This document shows positions 43,528 through 51,475 of a stretch of 64,000 nt of DNA, piece by piece. The notes under the pieces are model-generated. The model saw only the letters and a program-made list of their open reading frames with translations. It was not told the origin of the DNA and searched no databases. Positions within the stretch are counted from its first letter, which is position 1. The number at the start of each line of letters is the position of its first letter. The translations under genes were made by a program, and so were the position numbers. The DNA is from Bog-756 sp035949055 (lineage in GTDB: Bacteria > Actinomycetota > Acidimicrobiia > Acidimicrobiales > RAAP-2): positions 62,001-126,000 of the forward strand of contig DASZIO010000053.1 of the NCBI GenBank assembly GCA_035949055.1, given 5' to 3'.

Positions 43528-46197
43528 GTGCTCACCGCCCCGACGGAGCCCACTGATGTTGCCGGACAGGAGCAGTCCTTCACCACCGCCGAGCTCGAAC
43601 TGGGGGGCATGCACTGCAGCGCCTGTGCCACCCGGATCCAGCGGTCCCTGATCCGTCTGCCCGCCGTGGCCAGCGCGGCGGTCAACCTGGCTACCACCCG
43701 GGCCTTCGTCGCCTACGACCCCGCGCAGTTGGACACCGAGGAATTGTGCCGGGCCGTCTCGGAGGCGGGCTACACGGCCGCACCGGTGGAGGACCACCCG
43801 CCCGAGGCTCGCGGTGGCGACGATCCCGACCGTTGGGCACTGCGAGCGGCCATCTCATGGCCACTGGCCATCCTCGCCCTGTTGGTGGCGCTCATTGGCC
43901 CCGAGACGGCCAGCTCGGGTTGGACGGTGCTCACCCTGGCGGTGGTCGTCGAATTCGCCGGCGGGTGGCCTTTCCTGCGAGACAGTGCGCGGCTCTTGCG
44001 GCGCGGCGCCACCAGCATGGACACGCTCATCGCGCTGGGCACCCTCTCCGCGCTGGCGGTGAGCGCCGTCGAGGCCGTCGCCCTCGGCGGTCGTCACCTC
44101 CACCTCGGCGGAAGCGGTGCGTTCGCGGCCCGGCTCCACGGCGTGATGGCCCCGCTCATCGTGGCCGTGCTGGTCACGGGGCGGGCGGTCGAGGCGCGGG
44201 CCCGGGCGCGGGCCTCTGCGGCCATGCACTCCCTGCTGGCCCTGCGCCCGCCAGTGGCCCGGGTGGTGGCGACGGTCGAGGACGAAGAGGGGGAGTTGGT
44301 CTCACCCGAGAGCGTCCCGGTCCAGGCCCTGGTGCGGGTGCGCCCGGGCGAAGCGCTGCCGCTCGACGGCACCGTGATGGCTGGGTGGTCGGCTGTCGAC
44401 GAGTCGATGCTCACCGGTGAGCCACTTCCGGTCGACCGGGGACCGGGAAGCCGGGTGACCGGGGGCACCCGCAACGGGAGCGGCGCTCTCGTCGTCCGGG
44501 TGGAGGCGGTGGCGGCCGAGTCGGTGCTCTCCCGGCTGCAGCGACTGGTCGACGAAGCTCAGCGCGACAAGGCGCCGCTGCAGAGGATCGCCGACCGGAT
44601 CAGCGCCATCTTCGTGCCCGCGGTCCTGCTCGGAGCAGGCCTCTCGTTCATCGGCTGGTGGCTGGTGGTGGGCAACCTCGGCCAAGCGGTGTTGAGCGGG
44701 CTGGCCGTCCTGTTGGTCGCCTGTCCGTGCGCCATGGGCCTGGCCGCGCCGGTGGCCATGATGGTGGGGACGGGGCGGGCGGCCGCACTCGGCATCTTCG
44801 TCCGAGGCGGCGACGTGCTGGAGCGCCTGGCCAAAGTGGACCGGGTGGTGTTCGACAAGACGGGGACGCTCACCGAGCGCCGGGCCGAGGTGACATTCGT
44901 GGCGGCCGTGCCCGGGGTCGCGCCCGACGACCTTCTGTCCCTGGCGGCGGCGGTGGAGGCTGAGAACGAGCACCCGATCGCCGCGGCCATCCTGGCCCGG
45001 GCCCGGCCGACGACGAGCGCCCGGGAGGTCCACTCGGTCCTCGGTACCGGTGTGGTCGGGATGGTCGGTGACCACAAGGTGGAGGTGGGGCGGATGGTGG
45101 CCTCCGACCTACCCGACTGCCTCCTCACCGCGGGAGAGCGTGCCAGTCAGGGGGAGACGGTGGTGGTGGTGAGGCGCGACGACGAAGTGGTGGGGGCGAT
45201 CTCGCTCTCGACGCCGCTGCGTCAGGAGGCAGGCGACTCCATCGACCGCCTGCGGTCGATGGGACTTCCATCCACCATCCTGAGCGGCGACATGGATCGG
45301 GCGGTCAGCACCGTGGCCGGCCGGCTCGGAGTCGACGCCTACCGGGGTGGTCTCTCCCCGTCCGGCAAGGTCGAGGCGATTTCGGGGATGCGCCGCGACG
45401 CCGCCCGGGTACTGATGGTGGGCGACGGGGTCAACGACGCCCCCGCCCTGGCGGCGGCCGACGTTGGCTGTGCCATCGGCAGCGGGTCAGAGGCCGCCCT
45501 GGCCAACAGCGATGTTGCCCTGCTCGGGAACGATCTGGAAGGCGTGCCCCAGGCGGTCGGCGTGGCGCGGTCCACCTATGCCGTCATCGTCCAGAACTTC
45601 GCCTGGGCCATGGGGTACAACGTGTCGGCCCTGCCCCTCGCCGCGTTCGGGCTCCTCGACCCCTTGGTGGCCGCGGTGGCGATGGGGCTGTCGAGCGTCA
45701 TCGTGGTGCTGAACAGCCTGCGCCTGGCTCGCCTCGGCCGCAACGGTGCTCACGTCGAAACGTCGCGATTCGTGCGTGGGCGCCGGGCTGTCATCGCGTC
45801 GGTTCTGCTCCCGGTGGTTCTGTTCGCCGCGCTGACCGGGGTCAGCCAGGCCCTGTCCCCCGCTCGCGGCCAGCCCCTGCTTCCGAACCTCCCCTCGGTG
45901 ACCACGGTGTCCCTTCCGGCCGGCGGTTCGGTGGAGACCTACCTCTCGCCGGGATCGGCCGGCGTGAACCAGTTCCACATGATCTTCGAGGGCCCGGCCG
46001 CCGACCTCCGTGCCGTGAGGCCGGTGGTCACCGCCGACCGGGGTAGCGGCCCGATGGAGACCCTCCCCCAGCTGCGGCTCAGCCCCGGGCACTACAGCGC
46101 GGTCGTCGTGCTGACCGCCGGCACCTGGCGGTTCCATGTGCGTGCCGTCTTCGCCCACCAGCCCGTCTCGTTCACCGTGACCAGGGCCCTGTCCTGA
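43528..46197 (+). CDS. Cu(I)-translocating P1B-type ATPase with extra C-terminal beta domain
   Basis: An 889-residue pump. An N-terminal HMA domain (GGMHCSACA, residues 26-34) precedes the transport core: CPC (399-401), DKTGT (443-447), EHP (481-483) and GDGVNDAP (632-639). YN (697-698) and MxxSS (719-723) together with CPC define the P1B-1 copper(I) type. The normal ATPase ends near residue 740; about 150 further residues add one more membrane helix (about 753-772) and a beta-rich domain (775-889) with NQFHMIF and LSPGHYSAVVVLTAGTWRF, resembling YtkA/CopC-type periplasmic domains. It lies between the HMA protein and a secreted copper enzyme. Confidence 0.95.
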   Translation: MLTAPTEPTDVAGQEQSFTTAELELGGMHCSACATRIQRSLIRLPAVASAAVNLATTRAFVAYDPAQLDTEELCRAVSEAGYTAAPVEDHPPEARGGDDPDRWALRAAISWPLAILALLVALIGPETASSGWTVLTLAVVVEFAGGWPFLRDSARLLRRGATSMDTLIALGTLSALAVSAVEAVALGGRHLHLGGSGAFAARLHGVMAPLIVAVLVTGRAVEARARARASAAMHSLLALRPPVARVVATVEDEEGELVSPESVPVQALVRVRPGEALPLDGTVMAGWSAVDESMLTGEPLPVDRGPGSRVTGGTRNGSGALVVRVEAVAAESVLSRLQRLVDEAQRDKAPLQRIADRISAIFVPAVLLGAGLSFIGWWLVVGNLGQAVLSGLAVLLVACPCAMGLAAPVAMMVGTGRAAALGIFVRGGDVLERLAKVDRVVFDKTGTLTERRAEVTFVAAVPGVAPDDLLSLAAAVEAENEHPIAAAILARARPTTSAREVHSVLGTGVVGMVGDHKVEVGRMVASDLPDCLLTAGERASQGETVVVVRRDDEVVGAISLSTPLRQEAGDSIDRLRSMGLPSTILSGDMDRAVSTVAGRLGVDAYRGGLSPSGKVEAISGMRRDAARVLMVGDGVNDAPALAAADVGCAIGSGSEAALANSDVALLGNDLEGVPQAVGVARSTYAVIVQNFAWAMGYNVSALPLAAFGLLDPLVAAVAMGLSSVIVVLNSLRLARLGRNGAHVETSRFVRGRRAVIASVLLPVVLFAALTGVSQALSPARGQPLLPNLPSVTTVSLPAGGSVETYLSPGSAGVNQFHMIFEGPAADLRAVRPVVTADRGSGPMETLPQLRLSPGHYSAVVVLTAGTWRFHVRAVFAHQPVSFTVTRALS

Positions 46198-46258
46198 TCG
46201 ACGGCGAGCGTCGATCCCTCCCACCAGCCCCGACCCGGCAATCGCGGCCCGTCGCAGA

Positions 46259-46264
46259 TAGGCT
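46259..46264 (+). promoter_or_regulatory. Candidate -10 box of the copper monooxygenase gene
   Basis: TAGGCT ends six bases before the ATG at 46271. It suggests an own, leaderless transcript for this gene, besides possible read-through from the ATPase gene. Confidence 0.35.
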
Positions 46265-46270
46265 TCGGCC

Positions 46271-47416
46271 ATGCTCTCTCGTTTGACGCGCCTCATCCTC
46301 GTCGGAATCCTCGTCGGGACGGGAATCGCCACCGGAGTCCTCGCCTCCGCGGCCGGCGCTTCACCGCCCATGACGACCATCAGCATGCAGGCCAGTCACT
46401 CGTACACGCCGCAGGCACCCAAAGGTGCCACCGACGACTACCACTGCACGCTGGTCAACCCCCATGTGACGGCCAACTCGTTCATCGTCTCCAGCCAATT
46501 CTTCCCGAACAGCAACGAGGTGCACCACGCCATTCTCTTCCTCGTGCCGCCCAGCGTGGTCGACGCAGCCAAGGCGGCCGACAGTGGGGGCAAGGGCTGG
46601 ACCTGCTTCGGTGAAACCGCCCTCCCGGGGACGGGTCTGGCCTCGCTCGGTGAGACGCCTTGGTTGACCGCCTGGGCACCGGGCCACGGCAAGGACGTGT
46701 TGCCCACCGGGACAGGGGTGAAGCTCCCGGCCGGGAGCATGGTGATCATGCAGATCCATTACAACCTGCTGAAGGGCGACAAGCCGGTTCGGGCCAAGCT
46801 CACGCTCAACACGGTGCCCGCTTCCACTGCCTTGAAGCCGCTCTCGCTCGAGCTCATGCCCGCGCCGCCCGACATCCCCTGCCCGGCGGGCGTCACCGGA
46901 CCGATGTGCGATCGCACCGCCTCGCTCGCCGACCTGAGCCAGCGGTTCGGCGCCGACGCCGCCGGATTCGTCAACGTCCTGGAGAACATCTGTGGGCGCA
47001 ACCCGAGCGATCCGCCGGCGGGTGACACCACCAGCTGCAGCTGGAGTGTTCGGGGTGGCCAGGAGATCGTCCGGCTCGGTGTTCACATGCACTTGCTCGG
47101 TCGGGGCATGAAGATCGTCCTGGACCCGGGAACGCCGCAGGCCCAGACGCTGCTGAATGTCACCAACTACGACTTCAACTATCAGCGGTCGTACACCCTG
47201 AAGACACCGGTGCTCACCCACCGGGGCGACACCATCGGTGTCACCTGCACCTACGACCCGACCCTCCGCCAGGAGCTGCCACAGCTGCGCAAGCTGCCGC
47301 CCCGCTTCGTGACCTGGGGAGACGGATCCTCCGACGAGATGTGCCTCGGGCTGGTGCAGACGGTGTCCGCCACCGGTCCGGCCTCGTACTCGACCCCCGT
47401 GCACTCGACCCTCTGA
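46271..47416 (+). CDS. Secreted PHM/DBM-like type II copper monooxygenase
   Basis: A 381-residue exported protein with a signal peptide (residues 1-30). It keeps all copper ligands of peptidylglycine monooxygenase: HH (85-86) and His163 (in IHYN) for one copper site, HMH (His272 and His274) and Met357 for the other, with DYHC (His58) also conserved. PHM and dopamine monooxygenase hydroxylate C-H bonds using ascorbate; bacterial members have no defined substrate. Eight cysteines could form the usual disulfides. It is 73 bases downstream of the copper ATPase, which could load it with copper outside the membrane. The family call is firm; the substrate is unknown. Confidence 0.88.
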   Translation: MLSRLTRLILVGILVGTGIATGVLASAAGASPPMTTISMQASHSYTPQAPKGATDDYHCTLVNPHVTANSFIVSSQFFPNSNEVHHAILFLVPPSVVDAAKAADSGGKGWTCFGETALPGTGLASLGETPWLTAWAPGHGKDVLPTGTGVKLPAGSMVIMQIHYNLLKGDKPVRAKLTLNTVPASTALKPLSLELMPAPPDIPCPAGVTGPMCDRTASLADLSQRFGADAAGFVNVLENICGRNPSDPPAGDTTSCSWSVRGGQEIVRLGVHMHLLGRGMKIVLDPGTPQAQTLLNVTNYDFNYQRSYTLKTPVLTHRGDTIGVTCTYDPTLRQELPQLRKLPPRFVTWGDGSSDEMCLGLVQTVSATGPASYSTPVHSTL

Positions 47417-47501
47417 TCCGGCCTGACCTCGCCGTCCGAGCCAGGCGGAGCCCCGGTTTGGCCGACATCACCCGGACCGACCCGCCGAGCTGAGCCAGCC
47501 C

Positions 47502-47555
47502 GTTCCACCAGCAAGGTCGGTTCCACCCGCGAGGTCCGTTCCACCACCGAGGGAG
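47502..47555 (+). repeat. Three tandem 18-bp repeats before the nitroreductase gene
   Basis: Units at 47502-47519, 47520-47537 and 47538-47555 all begin GTTCCACC and end in a G-rich part; the last runs into the ribosome site GGGAGG. They may be a regulator-binding array or a chance expansion. Confidence 0.6.
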
Positions 47556-47561
47556 GCAGAC

Positions 47562-48224
47562 GTGGACGTCCACGAAGTGCTCTACACCACCAGAGCCATG
47601 CGACGGGTACGGCCCGATCCGATACCCATGGAGGTCCAGGCCCGTATCCTCGATGCCGCCATCCGCGCTCCCACCGGGGGCAACGCGCAGAACTGGCGAT
47701 TCCTGCTGGTCGACGACCGCGATGTCATCAAGCAGATCGGGCCGCTCTACCGAGACTCGATCGGGCAGCTGTGGCAGACCATCTACGCCGATCGGCTGGC
47801 CGCCGCCCGGGCTGAACCCGAGGCCGAGTCGAGCGCGGAGATCCTCATGATCCAGCGTTCCGCTCAGTGGCTGGCTGATCACTTCGAAGAGGTCCCGCTC
47901 TATCTGTTCGCATTCGTGCAGGCCGACCCGACCGGGGGGTCGATCTTCCCGGCGGTGTGGAGCGCGCAGTTGGCGGCACGGGCCGAGGGCGTCGGAAGCT
48001 CACTCACTGTCGTGCTCGGGTTCTTCCACCCCGACGAATCCTTTGACATCCTCGGCGTCCCGCGCCATGAGCAGTGGGTGATGGCCTGCTGCGTGAGCTT
48101 CGGCTATCCGACGGGACGCTGGGGCGTCGCCCCGCGGCGACCGGTGCAGGAAGTCTCATTCCGGAACCGGTGGGCCAGCCCGGTGGGCTTCTCCGTCGAT
48201 CATCCGCTCTGGCCGGGCGGTTAG
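47562..48224 (+). CDS. Nitroreductase-family flavoprotein
   Basis: A 220-residue FMN-dependent nitroreductase-type protein. TTRAMRRVRPDPIP and AAIRAPTGGNAQNWRFLLV are the FMN-contact regions, and LGVPRHEQWVMACCVSFGYP is the second half. It has GGGAGG before the GTG. The family reduces nitro groups, flavins or F420-type substrates; the specific one is unknown. It stands alone in a non-operonic position upstream of tRNA-Gly. Confidence 0.93.
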   Translation: MDVHEVLYTTRAMRRVRPDPIPMEVQARILDAAIRAPTGGNAQNWRFLLVDDRDVIKQIGPLYRDSIGQLWQTIYADRLAAARAEPEAESSAEILMIQRSAQWLADHFEEVPLYLFAFVQADPTGGSIFPAVWSAQLAARAEGVGSSLTVVLGFFHPDESFDILGVPRHEQWVMACCVSFGYPTGRWGVAPRRPVQEVSFRNRWASPVGFSVDHPLWPGG

Positions 48225-48330
48225 GTCCGCGGTCGCCACTTGCGGCGCGGTCGCGCCCACCTCGAACACGACCAGGTAGGGCTCAATTTCCGCCGACTGC
48301 TATTCTGCTTCGTCGGTTGACCCGGCTCGG

Positions 48331-48354
48331 GCGGCTGTCGATCAATGGTGGTTC
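48331..48354 (+). repeat. Partial copy of the tRNA-Gly 5' half
   Basis: Nineteen of 24 bases match the first 24 bases of the tRNA-Gly at 48366, including GCGGCTGT and TCAATGGT. It lies 35 bases upstream in the same orientation and lacks the rest of a tRNA. Confidence 0.7.
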
Positions 48355-48365
48355 ACCCGCCTCTG

Positions 48366-48439
48366 GCGGCTGTAGCTCAATGGTAGAGCCTCAGTTTTCC
48401 AAACTGATGACGAGGGTTCGATTCCCTTCAGCCGCTCCA
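48366..48439 (+). tRNA. tRNA-Gly (anticodon TCC)
   Basis: A complete cloverleaf: acceptor GCGGCTG pairs with CAGCCGC, D arm TAGCTCAATGGTAGAGC, anticodon stem TCAGT/ACTGA with loop TTTCCAA (anticodon TCC at 48398-48400), T arm GAGGG/CCCTT-type with TTCGATT, and an encoded CCA at 48437-48439. It reads GGA and GGG codons. Its own promoter is not evident. Confidence 0.96.
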
Positions 48440-48479
48440 CGAGCTCACACCGTGCACGTCAATCGGTGCCGGTTCGGGT

Positions 48480-49637
48480 CTAGCCGAGCGCCGCGCAGAC
48501 CCCCAGACCCTCGGCCTCACGCAGCATGGTAAAGGCCGCGGTCGCCGGACTGCTGTTGAGCTGGGTGTTGACGACGACGACCACCGATCGCGCACCGTTG
48601 GCGCTGGCCGCGGCGAAGACGGTGTAGCCGGGAATGTTGCCAGTGTGACCGAACATGGTGCCGCAATCCGTCTGGTATCTGAAGATGCCCAGCCCGGCCG
48701 AATTGTCCCCCGGCCCGGGCGGTCCCGAGTTCCCGGGGACGAACCTGAGCTGATCATTCCGGGTCGACTGGTCGAAGAAGCGCCCCTGCACGTAGGCCCG
48801 CATGAACTGGTCGAGCTCTGCCGGCGTCGAGAGCATCCCTCCCGACGCCCAGGCCAGGCCGGGGTTGATCACCATACTCACGTCCTCGGGCGGCTGGCCG
48901 GGGGTGACCCCGTAGCCGCGCACGTACGGCTCCGGCATGGCGGCGTTGGAGGGCAGGGTCGTGTGGCTCAGTTGCAACGGCGTCGCGACCTGTTCGGTGA
49001 GCTCGGCCGCATAGTCCCGGCCGGTTGCCGCTTGCACCATCAGCCCGACGACGATGTTGTCAGAGTCCGAATAGTCGTAGCGCGATCCCGGCGTGAACAG
49101 GAGGGGCTCCTTCGACACGTAGCCGAGAAGCTGCTCGGGGGTGAGTGCCATGTGGGGATGGGCTTGGAGGGCGGCCAGGAAAGCCTGGTTGCTGATGTAG
49201 TCGGGCAGTCCGCTGGTGTGCTGGAGCGCCTCGGCCAGCGTGACCGAGGCCCACGCCGGCGGCAGGCCAGGGAGACGGGAGCCGATCGTGTCGGTGAGAG
49301 CGACTACGTGCTGGCTCACCAGGGCCAGGGCCACCGCACCGCTGTAGGCTTTGGACACACTGGCCAAGCGAAACGTGTCGCCGGTGGCGATAGCGCGATG
49401 GGTGGAGAGGTCACCGGACCCAGCCGTCTCGACCTGCACCCGGGATCCGGAGTGCACGATGGCGATGGCGCCAGGAGGCCCGTCCGACGTGGTCACCAAC
49501 GTTTGGAGCGCGGTCCTCAGCGCAACCGTCTTCGAGGAGTCGCCAGCCGTGCTCGCGGACGAGCCGCACGACATGAGCAGCGTGGCACCGACGGCCAGAG
49601 CCGCGGCGGCACGCGTCACCCCGGCTCGTCTGTGCAT
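48480..49637 (-). CDS. Serine beta-lactamase/D-Ala-D-Ala carboxypeptidase-fold lipoprotein
   Basis: A 385-residue exported protein with lipobox GATLLMSC. The class C beta-lactamase-type motifs are SVSK (SxxK, nucleophile), YSD (in YDYSDSDN, the YxN position) and HTG (in FGHTGNIPGY). Members include esterases, D-aminopeptidases and PBP4b-like enzymes; real beta-lactamase activity is not implied. The ATG at 49637 starts the signal peptide. The long in-frame extension to 50090 lies opposite and through the clpP gene and is rejected. It is 47 bases downstream of clpP on the same strand. Confidence 0.92.
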   Translation of the reverse strand: MHRRAGVTRAAAALAVGATLLMSCGSSASTAGDSSKTVALRTALQTLVTTSDGPPGAIAIVHSGSRVQVETAGSGDLSTHRAIATGDTFRLASVSKAYSGAVALALVSQHVVALTDTIGSRLPGLPPAWASVTLAEALQHTSGLPDYISNQAFLAALQAHPHMALTPEQLLGYVSKEPLLFTPGSRYDYSDSDNIVVGLMVQAATGRDYAAELTEQVATPLQLSHTTLPSNAAMPEPYVRGYGVTPGQPPEDVSMVINPGLAWASGGMLSTPAELDQFMRAYVQGRFFDQSTRNDQLRFVPGNSGPPGPGDNSAGLGIFRYQTDCGTMFGHTGNIPGYTVFAAASANGARSVVVVVNTQLNSSPATAAFTMLREAEGLGVCAALG

Positions 49638-49684
49638 CCCCGGCAATATAACGAACCGGCGACGGGGGCACAGGACCGGCGAGA

Positions 49685-50316
49685 TCAGCCCGTGGCGACC
49701 TCCAGCCGTGATGCGGCTAGCCCGCGGCGAGGCTGGATGATGTCGTCGATGATCCCGTAGTCCATCGCCTCCGCCGGGGTCATGAAATAGTCGCGGTCGA
49801 TGTCCCGGGAGACCTGTTCGAGGCTCCTCCCGCTGTGGTGGGCGATGATCTCCGCCATCCGCTTGGTGGTGGCCAGCACTTCCCGCAGTTGTATCTCCAT
49901 GTCGCTTGGCGCGCCCCTGGCGTCCGCGCTCCCCTGGTGGATCATGATGCGCGCGCTGGGCAGCGCCAGTCGCTTCCCCGAGCCTCCACCGCACAGCACC
50001 ATGGCGGCGGCGGACATACCCATCCCGACGCAAATAGTGGTCACGTCGGGCCGTACGTGCGGACCACGTCATAGATGGCCATGCCGGCATAGGCCGCGCC
50101 GCCGGGTGAGTTGATGTACAGGGAGATGTCCTTTTCGGGGTCCTGGGCCTCGAGACAGAGCATCTGCGAGATGATCAGGTTGGCCACCTGGTGATCGACC
50201 TCCTGGCCCAGGAACACGATGCGCTCCCGGAGCAGCAGTGAGTAGATGTCGAAGGCCCGTTCACTGCGGCTCGATTCCTCGAGCACGGTCGGGATCAGTG
50301 ATTGGTGCAGCTCCAT
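49685..50316 (-). pseudogene. clpP: ClpP protease subunit split by a frameshift
   Basis: The 5' part (50316-50041, 91 residues) carries the N-terminal ClpP region with FLGQEVD and INSPGGAAYAGMAIYD. It stops at TGA just after GPT. The 3' part (50044-49685) continues in the -1 frame with TTICVGMGMSAAAMVL (catalytic Ser), MIHQGSA (His) and the Asp in DRDYFMTPAEA. Joining them needs one extra base in GGCCCGACGTGA to give the normal GPDVTT. The triad is therefore intact but split between two frames, which also overlap by GTGA. It may be a true frameshift, a sequencing error, a -1 slip or two coupled subunits. Confidence 0.85.
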
Positions 50317-50357
50317 CGGTACCTCCCTGGTGCGCTCCGGCCGGCCTCGCGGCGGAT

Positions 50358-50384
50358 ATATCGTTGATGATATCTCGTCGATGA
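50358..50384. promoter_or_regulatory. Operator-like repeats between clpP and the XRE regulator gene
   Basis: The inverted repeat ATATC-N6-GATAT (50358-50373) and the direct repeats TCGTTGATGA (50361-50370) and TCGTCGATGA (50375-50384) lie in an AT-rich island of the divergent intergenic region. They overlap the candidate promoter of the regulator gene, as expected for autoregulation. Confidence 0.55.
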
Positions 50385-50392
50385 GGTAGCCT
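50364..50392 (+). promoter_or_regulatory. Candidate promoter of the XRE regulator gene
   Basis: TTGATG (50364-50369), a 17-base spacer and TAGCCT (50387-50392), seven bases before an ATG at 50400. It overlaps the operator-like repeats. Confidence 0.5.
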
Positions 50393-50477
50393 GTCGCCGA
50401 TGGGGCGTCCGAGTCCCGTCAGACCTTCGACCCGGTCGGGGTGGCCGGGTGCCAGAGGCAGAGGCAGAGGAGGCTGC

Positions 50478-50735
50478 GTGACGGGAGAGCGACGTCACCA
50501 ACCCGTGTTCCCCGGGTTCCGCGAGATGTCCAAACGGCGCCGGGCCCTGGCCGACGAGCTGGTCGATCGCCGCCGCGCTCTCGGCCTGACCCAGACCCAA
50601 GTGGCCGCCCGCATGGGCACCTCACAGTCGGCGGTGGCCAGGCTCGAGACCGGCACGTCCGACGTGCTGATGTCGACCCTGGACCGCTACGCGTCGGCGA
50701 TCGGTCGGAAACTCGAGTGGACGCTGGAGGAGTAA
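50478..50735 (+). CDS. XRE-family helix-turn-helix regulator
   Basis: An 85-residue DNA-binding protein. The HTH is in LGLTQTQVAARMGTSQSAVARLE, preceded by a basic helix (KRRRALADELVDRRRA). GTG 50478 has GAGGAGG four bases upstream; a leaderless ATG at 50400 in the same frame would add 26 low-complexity residues. It is divergent from clpP and five bases before a ClpP-like gene. In Streptomyces a regulator, PopR, accompanies clpP3-clpP4; this could play a similar part, although PopR is a different protein. Confidence 0.9.
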   Translation: MTGERRHQPVFPGFREMSKRRRALADELVDRRRALGLTQTQVAARMGTSQSAVARLETGTSDVLMSTLDRYASAIGRKLEWTLEE

Positions 50736-50737
50736 CC

Positions 50738-51433
50738 GTGACCTCGAACGCCCGACGGCCGACCGCCGGAAGCCGTCGCGAGTGTTCGTCCTCGATCGAG
50801 CCACCGGGGAGGTTCCCCGCCGAACCACCACCATCCACCGGACCCGAATCTTCCGACTTCCCGGAATGGATGGGCCGGCAACTCCTCGAGCGCAGATTCG
50901 TGCTCTTGTCGGGGACTCTCGACGACCAGGCGGCGAACGAGGTCGGCGCGGCGATCATGACGCTCGATGCGATCGGTGACGACCCGGTGCACTTGCAGGT
51001 GGACAGCGCCGACGGCACGGTCGGGGCCGCGCTCGCCCTCATGGACATCATCGACCTCTGCGGCGTGCCCGTCCGTGGCATGGGCATCGGCCATGTGGCC
51101 GGGCCGGCGGTGGGTGTGTTGGCCGTGTGCACGTACCGCACGCTGTCGCCCCACACCCAGCTCCGGCTGTTCGAACCACGGGCCGACCTGGCCGGCCCCG
51201 CCGGTCAGCTACAACAGCTGGCCCAGGCCCACCTCGACCGCTGGGCTGCATTCTGTGCCCGGCTGGCGGAGGCCAGCGGACACCCCGAAGACCGCCTCCA
51301 CCAGGATGCCGCCTCGGGACGGTCCTTCTCCGCCCCCGAGGCAGTGGCCTACGGGCTGGCCGACGAGGTGGCCCGGCCAGACGCCCGGATGCTCCGGCTG
51401 CCCGGCCGTCCCATCGGATTCGGGTCGCGCTAG
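50738..51433 (+). CDS. ClpP-like pseudoprotease lacking catalytic residues
   Basis: A 231-residue ClpP/crotonase-fold protein with an N-terminal extension of about 55 residues. The ClpP order is kept (FVLLSGTLDDQAANEVGAAIM, DSADGTVGAALALMDIID), but the nucleophile region is GIGHVAGPAVGVLAV (Gly where Ser should be), the histidine region RLFEPRA (Glu for His) and the aspartate region is replaced by SGRSFSAPEA. It is probably inactive and may form mixed rings with an active ClpP, as ClpR does in cyanobacteria and plastids. It is co-directional with the XRE gene, with GGAGGA before the GTG. Confidence 0.85.
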   Translation: MTSNARRPTAGSRRECSSSIEPPGRFPAEPPPSTGPESSDFPEWMGRQLLERRFVLLSGTLDDQAANEVGAAIMTLDAIGDDPVHLQVDSADGTVGAALALMDIIDLCGVPVRGMGIGHVAGPAVGVLAVCTYRTLSPHTQLRLFEPRADLAGPAGQLQQLAQAHLDRWAAFCARLAEASGHPEDRLHQDAASGRSFSAPEAVAYGLADEVARPDARMLRLPGRPIGFGSR

Positions 51434-51463
51434 GCCGTCGGTCCGCCAACCGGTGTGGCCATC

Positions 51464-51469
51464 TACAGT
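51464..51469 (+). promoter_or_regulatory. Candidate -10 box of a leaderless deaminase transcript
   Basis: TACAGT, ending six bases before the ATG at 51476. No Shine-Dalgarno site is seen between the two. Confidence 0.35.
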
Positions 51470-51475
51470 GCCGCT

